Shown here: positions 25,423-33,180 of the stretch, piece after piece
How positions within the stretch are numbered: position 1 is the first letter of the stretch
Layout: every line of letters starts with the position of its first letter
Source: Acidimicrobiia bacterium
GTDB taxonomy: Bacteria > Actinomycetota > Acidimicrobiia > ATN3 > PSLF01
NCBI GenBank assembly: GCA_040289475.1
Contig: PSLF01000004.1
Coordinates: 1-33,180, forward strand
Direction of reading: 5' to 3'
DNA: 33,180 bases
Notes under the pieces: model-generated
What the model was told of the DNA's origin: nothing
Databases searched by the model: none
What the model saw: the letters and a program-made list of their open reading frames with translations, nothing else
Made by a program: the position numbers and the translations under genes

Positions 25423-25808
25423 TACTTACTTCTCATCAAAAAGCGCTTGTCAAACGCAACACGCTCTCCACTGATCCCTAGAATTGCTACGCCTGCCCCA
25501 TCGAGAATCCCACCGTGGAGCAGATACTCCGAACAGATAATCCCATTGCTCCATACTGGCTCCCGCCACTCTATATCCACCTCATCGGGGCCCTCCACAA
25601 GCACCTGCAACGCTCTCTCGACAGATGTTCTGCCGTATGCCTGGATTGATAAATCTGAGACCTCCAAGTAAGCATCAGTTTCGTATAGCGATATTAGTGC
25701 AGCTACATCTTTTGATCGAAAAGCAGTTCGCCACCGTTTAAGTATCTGCCTTGCGACCATAGATTCATCTGGCAGTTCACTCGTACGCTTTCTCTGCTCC
25801 TCTTCCAC
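25422..25808 (-). CDS. NTF2/SnoaL-like protein
   Basis: A 128-residue protein of the NTF2-like alpha+beta barrel. It has a first helix ILKRWRTAFRSKDVAALISL followed by YETDAYLEV, a GRTSVERALQVL helix and strands IEWREPVWSNGIICSEYLLH and RVAFDKRFLM. Members bind or isomerise small hydrophobic molecules or act as accessory domains; the exact role is open. It starts with GTG, with GGAG about 6 bases upstream, and overlaps the ccdA start by one base. The 132-base gap before it (25809-25940) contains no gene I can support, so this pair may have its own promoter. Confidence 0.72.
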   Translation of the reverse strand: MEEEQRKRTSELPDESMVARQILKRWRTAFRSKDVAALISLYETDAYLEVSDLSIQAYGRTSVERALQVLVEGPDEVDIEWREPVWSNGIICSEYLLHGGILDGAGVAILGISGERVAFDKRFLMRSK

Positions 25809-25940
25809 TAATACTCCACTCCTTCATTCAGCTGATAGATGGCTTCAAATCCGACATGGAATAGAGAGGGCACAAAGAGCACCCAAAAACGTCTCCCGCA
25901 AAGGTTTACCGCGATTCACACATCAAGAGGTTTTAGGCTT

Positions 25941-26633
25941 TTATGCATTCGTATACCAGGAAAGAATTCTTCCTATCGTCTTCTTGTGGATCGAAACGCT
26001 GTGGCGAGAACCCTGCGATATGTCTTTAACGAGAGAGTTGACTCGCGCCCAGAGATCGTCGGCAGACTCAGCAAGCTCATCAACTACTCTTCTCCTCAAA
26101 GCCTCCTCGGCTGAATATTCTCTGGAACGGAGAAGAAAGTCTGCTGCCGCTTGCTGTCCTGCCACGGCCACAATGCGCTCAACAACGGTGTTCGAGAGAG
26201 TAATCCCCAAGCGAGAAGCAGGAATTCCAATTCTAAGTGTGGGCGCGGCAATACGGAAGTCGGAGAAAAGAGCAAGTGTCGCCCCGCCCCCTAGAGAGGG
26301 CCCTTCCAGTGCAGCGATCACGGGTATATCTAGGAGGGCGATGCGGGAGCAGACTTTCTCGAAAGCCTCCCCGAATTTTCTCAGAGCCTCTTCTTGACTC
26401 GACCATGGCGAATCGGGTCTGCACGATATCTCGCTCAAGTCAGCGCCAGAACAAAAGCACCCTCCAGCACCGCTCAAGATGACCGCTCTAGCCTCGCTGG
26501 TCTCAGCCTTGTCGAGGGCTTCCAAAAGCAAGAGCGTAGCTTCCAGGTCGAGAGCGTTTTTTCGTTCTGGCCGATTGAGGGTGATGTAAAAAGCGTCGCC
26601 AGTTAGATGAGTCCGAACTTTGGGCTCATCCAT
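25941..26633 (-). CDS. Enoyl-CoA hydratase/isomerase (crotonase) family protein
   Basis: A 230-residue crotonase. The oxyanion-hole regions are present: CFCSGADLSE and ALEGPSLGGGATLAL. In rat crotonase the catalytic acids are Glu144 and Glu164. Here the first falls in RIGIPASRLGI, where the usual P-E is P-A, and the second falls in a segment without a matching Glu. So hydration of enoyl-CoA by the standard mechanism is doubtful; another crotonase reaction (isomerase, thioesterase or decarboxylase type) or loss of activity is possible. The protein is shorter than the usual 255-265 residues. It lies 33 bases downstream of the GRAM-like/VOC gene on the same strand and is probably in the same operon. 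Confidence 0.85.
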   Translation of the reverse strand: MDEPKVRTHLTGDAFYITLNRPERKNALDLEATLLLLEALDKAETSEARAVILSGAGGCFCSGADLSEISCRPDSPWSSQEEALRKFGEAFEKVCSRIALLDIPVIAALEGPSLGGGATLALFSDFRIAAPTLRIGIPASRLGITLSNTVVERIVAVAGQQAAADFLLRSREYSAEEALRRRVVDELAESADDLWARVNSLVKDISQGSRHSVSIHKKTIGRILSWYTNA

Positions 26634-26666
26634 TTGGGTCTCGCCACCTCCAGATGGAGCTGAACG

Positions 26667-28190
26667 TCAGCCTTTCGGACGCTCCCAGATGGCGATACGG
26701 TTCCGGTCCTTGTCGTAAATGAAAAAGTAGCGTTCCCCGTCCGGACCATCCAGTATTTCTTCAGGAAAGGCGCCTTTTTGCCTGAGGGCTTCCCGAGCTT
26801 TTTGGATGTCTTCTACCTCTAGAGCAACCACAGCGCCTCTCTGGCTCCCTCCACCGGAAGAGCGCAGAGCAAAACGAGAATCTCCGGCCTTCAGCCATAC
26901 CACCTGTGTGCTTTTTTGGCCTTCCACCTCGAGGCCTAGAACACCCTCGTAGAACGACAAGGCTGACACGACATCGGAGACTTCGTAATATGCATGACCA
27001 ATTCCGATAATCGCGATCTGCTCTTCTGAAGGTTCCTCTGGCTCTTGGGGAGCTTCGGCTGACTCGACTTTGGCTTCGTGTGCTTTAGCACTTTCCTGTA
27101 CCAGCGCCTCTGTCGCTGTCAAAAACTCGCCTGATGGCGTTGCACTCAGAGAGAATGTTTCTGCTGCGACCGGCTCTTTCTCGGCCACCGGCGAGGTCTC
27201 CTCACTAGCCCGCACCTCGACGTGGTGATAGGCAGCCTCGGCTGCCGCTTCCCTTTCCTCGGCTTCGCTAGCGGCTCTACTCTGCTCTGGTGAAGCCGTT
27301 ACACTCCCGGAGGTTCCCTGAGCTGCTCCCTCGGCTACCCCTTTCAGATCGTCAGGGATTGGCGGTGCCTCCGGAATCAGCGGCTCCGATGGTGGAGGAG
27401 CTATAACGAACTGTCGCTTCTTCTCTCCCGCTTCTTCACTAGCGACCTTAGCTTCCTCGGAGGCAGAAGGCATCTGTGACGCCGCTTCTCCTGCCGCCTC
27501 AGAAGCCACGACACGAGCATCACTCTCTCCGCTCCCAGAAGCGCCTGCTTGCTCAGAAACCGCTGGGGACGGCGATGCATCGGCAGGCTCGGTTCGCACG
27601 GCTGCTGGCGCCTCTCCTGGACCTGCAATCTCGATCACTGATTGCTGGTGAGTCGGCGATGGCTCTACAACCGGCGGTGCAGACGGAGCTGGAGGGCTCC
27701 CAACGGATCGCGAAGGAGGAATGGGAACTCCTGGAGGAGGAGCAGGTGTCGGAGGAAGTGGCACCCCCGGAGCAACTGACGGCGGCGGCGGGGATGCCTG
27801 GGGAACCGGAGGTGGAGGAGGTGCGACAGGCTGGTATGGCGTTGGCTGCGGCTCTCCTTTTACTGCGCGTACCTGGGCGGCTACTTGAGATACCCAGTAA
27901 TCGACGTTGTCGACCGCAAACTGGTAATCCTGACCACCCGCGACTATCCGGATTGGGGTCTTGAGCCCGGTCTGTAGAACGCGGCCGACTTCGACCTCTC
28001 CCCTTCCTACGAAATCTACAGTGTTCAGTGCCAGTGATAAGTTTTGCATTCCCAGAGCCGCCTCTGGAGGCGCAGGTTGAAATACCAGCCACTCTTTCAT
28101 CAACCAAAGGTGGCCCTGGACCTCTCGCGCCCCGCGAGGAAGGTACTGAGCGGGACCGCTCGACAAGACGTCGTGACTTGCTTCACTCAT
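26667..28190 (-). CDS. GRAM-like domain / Pro-Ala-Glu-rich linker / VOC domain fusion protein
   Basis: A 507-residue protein in three parts. Residues ~15-105 (YLPRGAREVQGHLWLMKEWL then VFQP, later strands up to YWVSQVAAQ) look like a GRAM/PH-type domain. Residues ~115-390 are a low-complexity linker, first Pro-rich and then Ala/Glu/Ser-rich. Residues ~395-505 form one glyoxalase/VOC domain (IGHAYYEVSDVVSALSFYEG then VLGLEVEG, ending FIYDKDRNRIAIWE). Metal ligands are poorly conserved: the second His is replaced (GAVVALEVED), so it may bind a ligand without catalysis. Methylmalonyl-CoA epimerase is also a VOC protein, but the sequence does not support that role. The ATG has GGAGG upstream. It follows the carboxyltransferase gene by 53 bases. 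Confidence 0.75.
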   Translation of the reverse strand: MSEASHDVLSSGPAQYLPRGAREVQGHLWLMKEWLVFQPAPPEAALGMQNLSLALNTVDFVGRGEVEVGRVLQTGLKTPIRIVAGGQDYQFAVDNVDYWVSQVAAQVRAVKGEPQPTPYQPVAPPPPPVPQASPPPPSVAPGVPLPPTPAPPPGVPIPPSRSVGSPPAPSAPPVVEPSPTHQQSVIEIAGPGEAPAAVRTEPADASPSPAVSEQAGASGSGESDARVVASEAAGEAASQMPSASEEAKVASEEAGEKKRQFVIAPPPSEPLIPEAPPIPDDLKGVAEGAAQGTSGSVTASPEQSRAASEAEEREAAAEAAYHHVEVRASEETSPVAEKEPVAAETFSLSATPSGEFLTATEALVQESAKAHEAKVESAEAPQEPEEPSEEQIAIIGIGHAYYEVSDVVSALSFYEGVLGLEVEGQKSTQVVWLKAGDSRFALRSSGGGSQRGAVVALEVEDIQKAREALRQKGAFPEEILDGPDGERYFFIYDKDRNRIAIWERPKG

Positions 28191-28243
28191 TTCAGCCTCC
28201 TCGGATAGATCTCCCCATGAAGGTGGACTCCCCGCAACTTCCC

Positions 28244-29884
28244 TCAGACCGGAATTACCCCATGCTTCTTCCAGGGCCTGTCGAGCGTCTTTCGGACCGA
28301 CAGCTCCAGCGCTTTAATTATTACTTTTCGTGTCTCTTCAGGTCTTATGACGTCGTCCACGTGTGCGTGCCCCGCCGCCACGTACGGATCGATAGATTTG
28401 CGTACCCATTCGATTTTCTGTTCGCGTATCTTGTCTTGCTCCTCTGGAGGAGCCGCTGCAATTTCTTTTCGGAAAATAATGTTCACCGCTCCCTCGGGGC
28501 CCATTACAGAAATTTCGGCGGTTGGCCATGCAACGATGAAATCTGCCTCATAAGCCCGACCGTTCATCACAAAGTAACCCGCACCGTAGGCTTTGCGCAT
28601 CACAACCGTAACCTTCGGAACGGTTGCCTCGCTCACTGCATAAAGCATTTTGGCACCGTGCCTGATAATCCCCTGCTTTTCAACTTCCGAGCCCACTAAA
28701 AATCCTGGTACATCTTGGAGAAACACTAGGGGAATAGAGAAAGCATCGCACAACCACACAAAGCGTGCTGCTTTGTCTGCCGCATCATTGTCCAAGGCCC
28801 CGCCCATCACCGAGGGCTGACTTGCCACAATCCCCACGGGCCTGCCGCCCATCCGGGCAAGAACCGTAACTATGTTCTGGGCAAAATCCGGCTTTATCGG
28901 AAAGTAGCTACCGTAGTCAACAATGACTTCTATGACGTCATAGACGTCGTAAACCTCTTTAGGATCCGAAGGAACGATTGACAGCAACTCATCGCATAAT
29001 CGATCTACAGGATCATCGCACGGGGCTACCGGGGGATCTTCAAGGTTACAGGAAGGGAAATAGCTTAGGTAATCACGGATAGCCGACAGGCAGCTTACAT
29101 CATCGGGTAGTTCTAGGTCGGCACAGCCTGAGATACGGCAGTGGATCTGGGGGCCGCCCATCTCGTAGTCACTGATTTCCTCTCCAACGGCGGCACGCAC
29201 CAGGTGACTTCCCCCCAGCGCCATAGAACCCGTATTCGCCACCATGAATACAACATCAGCTAGGGCAGGAATGTAAGCGGTTCCTGCAGCACACGGCCCC
29301 ATGACAGCGGCGACCATCGGAACAACCCCCGACATTACGACCTGCTCTTTGAACAGCGCGCCTGCGGCCGCAAAGGTGCTACCAACCCCTTGTTGTATCC
29401 GGGCTCCTGCCGAATCCAGAAGCCATATAAAAGGGATCTTTTGGCGTAGAGACAGCTCTCGCAAACGGGCAACCTTTTGCTCACCTACATTGCCCATAGA
29501 CCCAGCCATCACGGTGAAGTCGTAGGCGCAGACCGCCACAGGTCGACCCTCGAGCTTCCCTAGGCCGCAGATTACGCCATCGGCAGGAGCGTCCTTTCCC
29601 GCCGCGGCTAGCTGAGGATCCATGTGATTGGCTAGCATCCCAAATTCCATAAACGATCCAGGATCGCAAAGTAGGTCGATGCGCTCGCGGGCAGTCAACT
29701 TTCCTTGCGAGTGTTGACGCTCCACATTGCTAGAGCCCCCCAGCTCTAGGGCTTTGTGTCTCCGCTTCTCCAACTCGTCCAGCAGTTGCTGAGAGTAGCG
29801 AAGGCCAGACTTACCTCCGGCCGCCTTCTTGGAGTTTCTCTCCAAGACCCCATCCTCAGAGCCACTTTCATCTGCAAAATTCAT
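28244..29884 (-). CDS. Acyl-CoA carboxylase beta (carboxyltransferase) subunit
   Basis: A 546-residue biotin-dependent carboxyltransferase of the AccD5/PccB type with N and C crotonase-like halves. The N half shows QGKLTARERIDLLCDPGSF, DFTVMAGSMG and the oxyanion segment GPCAAGTAYIPALAD. The C half shows FLQDVPGFLVGSEVEKQGII, RKAYGAGYFVM and AWPTAEISVMGPEGAVNIIF. It moves CO2 from carboxybiotin to an acyl-CoA. In Streptomyces PccB, Asp422 sets propionyl-CoA preference; the aligned residue here is Phe in YGAGYFVM, so the substrate may differ (acetyl-, propionyl- or another acyl-CoA). No biotin carrier or carboxylase subunit is in the window. It lies 75 bases downstream of a crotonase gene. Confidence 0.92.
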   Translation of the reverse strand: MNFADESGSEDGVLERNSKKAAGGKSGLRYSQQLLDELEKRRHKALELGGSSNVERQHSQGKLTARERIDLLCDPGSFMEFGMLANHMDPQLAAAGKDAPADGVICGLGKLEGRPVAVCAYDFTVMAGSMGNVGEQKVARLRELSLRQKIPFIWLLDSAGARIQQGVGSTFAAAGALFKEQVVMSGVVPMVAAVMGPCAAGTAYIPALADVVFMVANTGSMALGGSHLVRAAVGEEISDYEMGGPQIHCRISGCADLELPDDVSCLSAIRDYLSYFPSCNLEDPPVAPCDDPVDRLCDELLSIVPSDPKEVYDVYDVIEVIVDYGSYFPIKPDFAQNIVTVLARMGGRPVGIVASQPSVMGGALDNDAADKAARFVWLCDAFSIPLVFLQDVPGFLVGSEVEKQGIIRHGAKMLYAVSEATVPKVTVVMRKAYGAGYFVMNGRAYEADFIVAWPTAEISVMGPEGAVNIIFRKEIAAAPPEEQDKIREQKIEWVRKSIDPYVAAGHAHVDDVIRPEETRKVIIKALELSVRKTLDRPWKKHGVIPV

Positions 29885-29959
29885 GTCGCCCGTCGATCTC
29901 CTCCTTTTGATTCCAGCTGGAAGCTCACGTGAAGACGGCGCGCACCATTGCCGATCACA

Positions 29960-30745
29960 TCACCGCATTTTCCAGCGAGGCTGGCGCTTTTCGAGAAAAG
30001 CTGCTATACCCTCTCTTGCGTCTTCAGAACGCACAAGCACCGACAGCTCGGCTTGCAAAAGCTCTAATGCAGCGGCATCGTGTAGCCACATGCTCGCGTA
30101 AAACGCATCCCGCCCCATCCTCATCGCTGCGGGACTCTTAGCTCGGAGCAAAGTGACCAGCTCATCTACCGCAGCGTCAAGCTCGTCTTTGGGAACTACT
30201 CGATCAACCACGCCTAAGGCCTCCGCTTCTTCAGCTGTAACTCTCTTTCCTGTCATCATCAACTGAAGGATCTTCTTGGGTGGCATCGCGCGTCTTAGAA
30301 CAACAGTGATCATCATCGGCCATAGCCCAACGTCGATTTCCGGCGTGCCGAAAGTAGCACCTTCGACGGCCACCACGAAGTCCGCTGCAGCTGCGAGGCC
30401 AAAACCTCCCGCAAGAGCGTGACCGTTGACTCGCGACACTACAGGTTTTCCGAGCTTTGCCATAGACATGAAAATGTCGGCGAGCCGCCCTCTCTCGTAG
30501 TGGGAGGCAACTGCGTCACCTTCCGCATCCGGAATCGTCGTAACAAGATCAGCTCCCGCGCAAAAAGCTTTGTCGCCGGCACCGGTCAGCACGACGACTC
30601 GGACTTGAGGATCGCTTTTCGCTTTAGCTAACCCGTCCTCGATTCCATGCAAAACAGTCGAATTCAAGGCGTTGCGCCTGTCCGGTCTGTTGATCGTTAT
30701 TAGCGCGACACCTTCTGACACTTCGTAGATGACCTCGTCGCTCAC
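29960..30745 (-). CDS. Enoyl-CoA hydratase/isomerase (crotonase) family protein
   Basis: A 261-residue crotonase acting on CoA thioesters. The oxyanion-hole segments are KAFCAGADLVT and VNGHALAGGFGLAAAADF. The first catalytic Glu is present (FGTPEIDVGLWPM), but the second is not obvious, since WPMMITVVLRR replaces the usual PGxGGTQRL. That pattern occurs in enoyl-CoA isomerase/hydratase-type members. I chose GTG 30745 (VSDEVIYEV) because AGAGGA precedes it; a TTG at 30784 would add 13 residues. It appears to be the first gene of the run with the carboxylase beta subunit. The divergent glycosyltransferase gene begins about 230 bases upstream, and no clear promoter was seen in that gap. Confidence 0.88.
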   Translation of the reverse strand: MSDEVIYEVSEGVALITINRPDRRNALNSTVLHGIEDGLAKAKSDPQVRVVVLTGAGDKAFCAGADLVTTIPDAEGDAVASHYERGRLADIFMSMAKLGKPVVSRVNGHALAGGFGLAAAADFVVAVEGATFGTPEIDVGLWPMMITVVLRRAMPPKKILQLMMTGKRVTAEEAEALGVVDRVVPKDELDAAVDELVTLLRAKSPAAMRMGRDAFYASMWLHDAAALELLQAELSVLVRSEDAREGIAAFLEKRQPRWKMR

Positions 30746-30973
30746 GTATCCTCTCTTCGCCTCAATTTGTCTTTGGATGCACAAGCTTTAATTGCATAAC
30801 GCGACCCCATTGATCCAAGGTATCGGTTCGTCGACCGGTCCCATCTACTTGGACCCTAGTCGTCATATAGAGGATTGTCGCTAAGCTCTAAAGGCTAACT
30901 GATTTCGGTATTTGTGGGCTTCGGGACCTAGCACGTTACACGAAGTTCGCACTGTTGACGGGGGAGCGAAAAG

Positions 30974-32341
30974 ATTAGGGTTTTATTCACATCGTTCCGG
31001 TTACGCCACACCGACGGGGTCTCTGTAGAGGCAGCAAAACTAGAGCGATTATTCGAACACTGGGGGTGGGAAGTAGGAGAGTTGGCAGGTGAGTTTGGGC
31101 AAGCCACCGGCCACACAGCACCTGCGACTGTTTCCTTGTTCTCGAGGCCAAAAAGCGCTGCTGAAATAGAGAGCTCCCACATCGTCACGTTCGAGGATCC
31201 CATGCTTTCGATAAATCACGCTGCTGGCCTCAAGAAGCTGGGGCTATGGAAGGGGGAAAACGGGTCTCTGTGTCTAGAGACAATCCTCGAACACTCAAGG
31301 AAAGCTGGTGTATTTATCGAAAAAGTTCTCGAGACCTTCTCGCCTGACCTTGTCGTAGTTGAAAACGTCTTCGGCCTTCCCCTCAATCCAGGTTATGCCG
31401 AGGCATTGCGCCGATCGTTAGTTTCGAGGAACATCCCCGCGATACTCCGCCATCACGATCTCATCTGGCAGCGACCGGAGTTTAGACTCGAGCGATTGCA
31501 AGGGCCGCTGAGCCGTCTCATCCAAGCGAACTTCCCGCCTCGTATCGAGAGAGCTGTTCACGTGAGTATCAACAGACTCTCTAAGGCAGAGCTCAAAGAG
31601 CGAGGCTTCGAGTCGTTTCTCATGTACAACGCCTTCGAATTCCCTGACATGCTCGCCGTAGGACATGAGCTCGAGGCAAAGAAAGAGCAGGCTCGTCTTC
31701 GGCTGGGAATACCCAGAAGCTGTTTACTCTTGGTGCAACCGACACGGGCGATCGAGCGGAAGGGCGTCCCAGAATCTATTTCGTTGGGACACAGACTCGC
31801 CGCGGAGCTCGGCAAGGAAGTAGTGCTTTTGGTGTGTGGGCCTCCAGAAGACGAATACGACCATGCTTTAGCTGAGTTGGCTCGCGGTGTCTCATCAGGT
31901 GAGCAGAACCAGAAGAGTAGTGGCTCGTTCAGACTGATGTTAGGAATGGGCAAGTTACCTATCGACCTTGCATATGAAGCCGCCGACTTAGTTGTGTTTC
32001 CTAGCCGCTGGGAGGGATTCGGGAACCCGGTGTTAGAGTCGGTTGCGTTCTGCAAGCCTCTAGTAGTGAGAAAATATCTAGTTCTGTCAGAGATTTGCGA
32101 CACTGGGCTCCGCTTTATCGAGTGGGATCCGGATCCGCTCGAGAATGTTCTCTCCTGGAGCAAACTGGATGAAGCTGTAAAGAACCGAATTCTTTCACGC
32201 AATCTGGTAATTGCAAAGCGCTGGTTCTCTATACAAAAGCAGGCATCCCGCCTAAAACAAATTCTCGCTCACTTAGGTTTTCGAAATGGCGAAATTCGTC
32301 TAGTAAATGGAAGCGCAGGCGTTGAGTTGCTCGAAAGCTAG
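30974..32341 (+). CDS. GT4-family (GT-B) glycosyltransferase, start codon unusual (probable ATT)
   Basis: A GT-B enzyme. The C-terminal domain has LLLVQPTRAIERKGVPESIS, VVFPSRWEGFGNPVLESVAF (E-x7-E nucleotide-sugar motif) and the KPLVV strand, which mark a retaining GT4 glycosyltransferase. Homology-like sequence begins before the first standard start (TTG 31082): codons 30974-31081 read IRVLFTSFRLRHTDGVSVEA and then AKLERLFEHWGWEVGELAGE, the expected first strand and helix of a GT-B fold. Between the in-frame TGA at 30956-30958 and this strand there is no ATG, GTG or TTG. ATT at 30974 has GGGGGAG seven bases upstream and is the best start. A one-base error in the G-run at 30960-30964 is the alternative. 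Sugar and acceptor are unknown. Confidence 0.82.
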   Translation: MRVLFTSFRLRHTDGVSVEAAKLERLFEHWGWEVGELAGEFGQATGHTAPATVSLFSRPKSAAEIESSHIVTFEDPMLSINHAAGLKKLGLWKGENGSLCLETILEHSRKAGVFIEKVLETFSPDLVVVENVFGLPLNPGYAEALRRSLVSRNIPAILRHHDLIWQRPEFRLERLQGPLSRLIQANFPPRIERAVHVSINRLSKAELKERGFESFLMYNAFEFPDMLAVGHELEAKKEQARLRLGIPRSCLLLVQPTRAIERKGVPESISLGHRLAAELGKEVVLLVCGPPEDEYDHALAELARGVSSGEQNQKSSGSFRLMLGMGKLPIDLAYEAADLVVFPSRWEGFGNPVLESVAFCKPLVVRKYLVLSEICDTGLRFIEWDPDPLENVLSWSKLDEAVKNRILSRNLVIAKRWFSIQKQASRLKQILAHLGFRNGEIRLVNGSAGVELLES

Positions 32342-32391
32342 TGCTCATAAGGCTCGACAACAGCCTTTGTAGTTCCGGGTGGTACACCAGA

Positions 32392-33180
32392 ATGGAAGCT
32401 ATGAAGGCTTTTTCCAAAACTCGGTACTCATCTAAACGAGACGATTACAGCAACGACACAAGAAAGATTGGCTACGCCGTAGGAAAAGCTAGCGAGGCCA
32501 CGGCATCCTCTAAATCTCCATACGACGTTGGAGCCCACGTCTTCAAGAAGTCCACTCGAGTCTGGGTCACCTTAGCACTCGGAGCTTTTTGTGTTGCCGT
32601 AGGGGCGAGTTCTGCATGGATGTCAGAACCGGGCCGCTCGGCTTTGTTAGCTACTGGATATCTCCCTACAGCATGCGTGGGATTCGTCACAGCGAGAGTA
32701 GCCGCTGGCAGAACCGAAGGTCTGGTGCGTCAGATTTGGAATCTGTTTTCGATAGCCATGGGCCTAGCCGTCGTAGGAGCACTAGTCTACGCAATCGATT
32801 TCGGTCTTAACATACGAACCCTCGGACTGCTCGGCGTGCCGGTGATCGTAGCGGGTGTAGGGATCTTTGCGAGGATCTACGCCCTTGCTATTCGTCTGTT
32901 CCGCGGCTCTTCGGAAAACCTCCTTGAGTTGGTGGACTTCGCGACCGTTGCCTTTTGCATTTGTTCGGTCGTGGTGTATGGAGCTGCCCTTCCCCTGATT
33001 GCCAACGGTGAGCTCGACAAGATCCATGTTGCGTTGTTGCCGGCCTTCTCAGCGGTGTTTATCCTTGCGATTCTATACATCGTCACTGCGCCGTCCTCCA
33101 GACCCAAAAGCCCCGAGTACGCGTTTTTGTTGGCAGGATGCCTGCTGTGTGTAGGCGCAGTTTCTGAATCGGCTGTTCTC
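32392..33180 (+). CDS. Polytopic membrane protein, 3'-truncated by the window edge
   Basis: The frame is open from ATG 32392 (a second ATG at 32401) to the window end, 263 codons without a stop. It starts 50 bases after the glycosyltransferase stop; GGGTGG lies about 10 bases upstream of the ATG. The first ~55 residues are polar and charged. At least seven hydrophobic segments follow, starting with VWVTLALGAFCVAVGASSAW; later ones include NLFSIAMGLAVVGALVYAI and LLGVPVIVAGVGIFARIYAL. No domain is visible. Membrane modules like this often precede signalling domains such as GGDEF/EAL or histidine kinases, but the missing C-terminus leaves that open. It could also be a transporter or another envelope protein. 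Confidence 0.75.
   Translation, partial: MEAMKAFSKTRYSSKRDDYSNDTRKIGYAVGKASEATASSKSPYDVGAHVFKKSTRVWVTLALGAFCVAVGASSAWMSEPGRSALLATGYLPTACVGFVTARVAAGRTEGLVRQIWNLFSIAMGLAVVGALVYAIDFGLNIRTLGLLGVPVIVAGVGIFARIYALAIRLFRGSSENLLELVDFATVAFCICSVVVYGAALPLIANGELDKIHVALLPAFSAVFILAILYIVTAPSSRPKSPEYAFLLAGCLLCVGAVSESAVL

Overview
This window reads as chromosomal DNA from an actinobacterium of moderate GC content. The best evidence is the block enolase / FtsB-DivIC-like septum protein / DUF501 protein / Ppx-GppA phosphatase, an order typical of Actinobacteria. An F420-type PPOX protein, a PIG-V-like mannosyltransferase, a DUF5667-like protein beside an ECF sigma factor, and a crotonyl-CoA carboxylase/reductase with an ethylmalonyl-CoA mutase fit the same group. 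An uncultured lineage such as Acidimicrobiia is plausible but cannot be fixed from sequence alone. I see no insertion sequence, prophage, CRISPR array or plasmid origin.

Layout. Positions 3-623 hold the end of a cold-shock-domain-like gene. On the minus strand, 664-3412 carries ccr, an F420/PPOX protein and a lipoprotein. Divergent from ccr, 3783-6365 carries ecm followed directly by a cupredoxin-like lipoprotein. The pair 6570-7986 (minus) is an ECF sigma factor with a membrane protein that is probably its regulator. After a 409-base gap with a candidate small RNA or attenuator come an MFS transporter with a large N-terminal extension, convergent fumC, then a D-threonine-aldolase-like enzyme and a membrane-anchored chemoreceptor. 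A tRNA-Leu(UAA) at 15576-15659 follows a long minus-strand run: eno, ftsB-like, DUF501, ppx, PIG-V-like and a GT-C protein with tandem beta repeats. Upstream of eno lies a 56-codon zinc-finger-like small ORF. A TlpA-type thioredoxin (plus) meets the end of a six-gene minus-strand run: crotonase, acyl-CoA carboxylase beta subunit, GRAM-like/VOC protein, crotonase, NTF2-like protein, ccdA. The window closes with a GT4 glycosyltransferase, which seems to lack a standard start codon, and a truncated membrane protein.

How the genes fit together. Ccr (crotonyl-CoA + CO2 to ethylmalonyl-CoA) and Ecm (ethylmalonyl-CoA to methylsuccinyl-CoA) are the two signature enzymes of the ethylmalonyl-CoA pathway and here share one divergent control region. 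Two crotonases, a biotin-dependent carboxyltransferase and fumarase are metabolically compatible with acyl-CoA and C4-dicarboxylate flux, but only ccr and ecm are tightly linked. TlpA and CcdA make a plausible extracytoplasmic thiol-redox pair. The two GT-C proteins and the GT4 enzyme point to cell-envelope glycan synthesis.

No single wholly new system is evident. The points most worth checking are the possible ATT start of the GT4 gene, the small zinc-finger ORF, the GRAM-like/VOC fusion, the cupredoxin with Glu at the axial-ligand position coupled to ecm, and the terminator-ended RNA candidate before the MFS gene.
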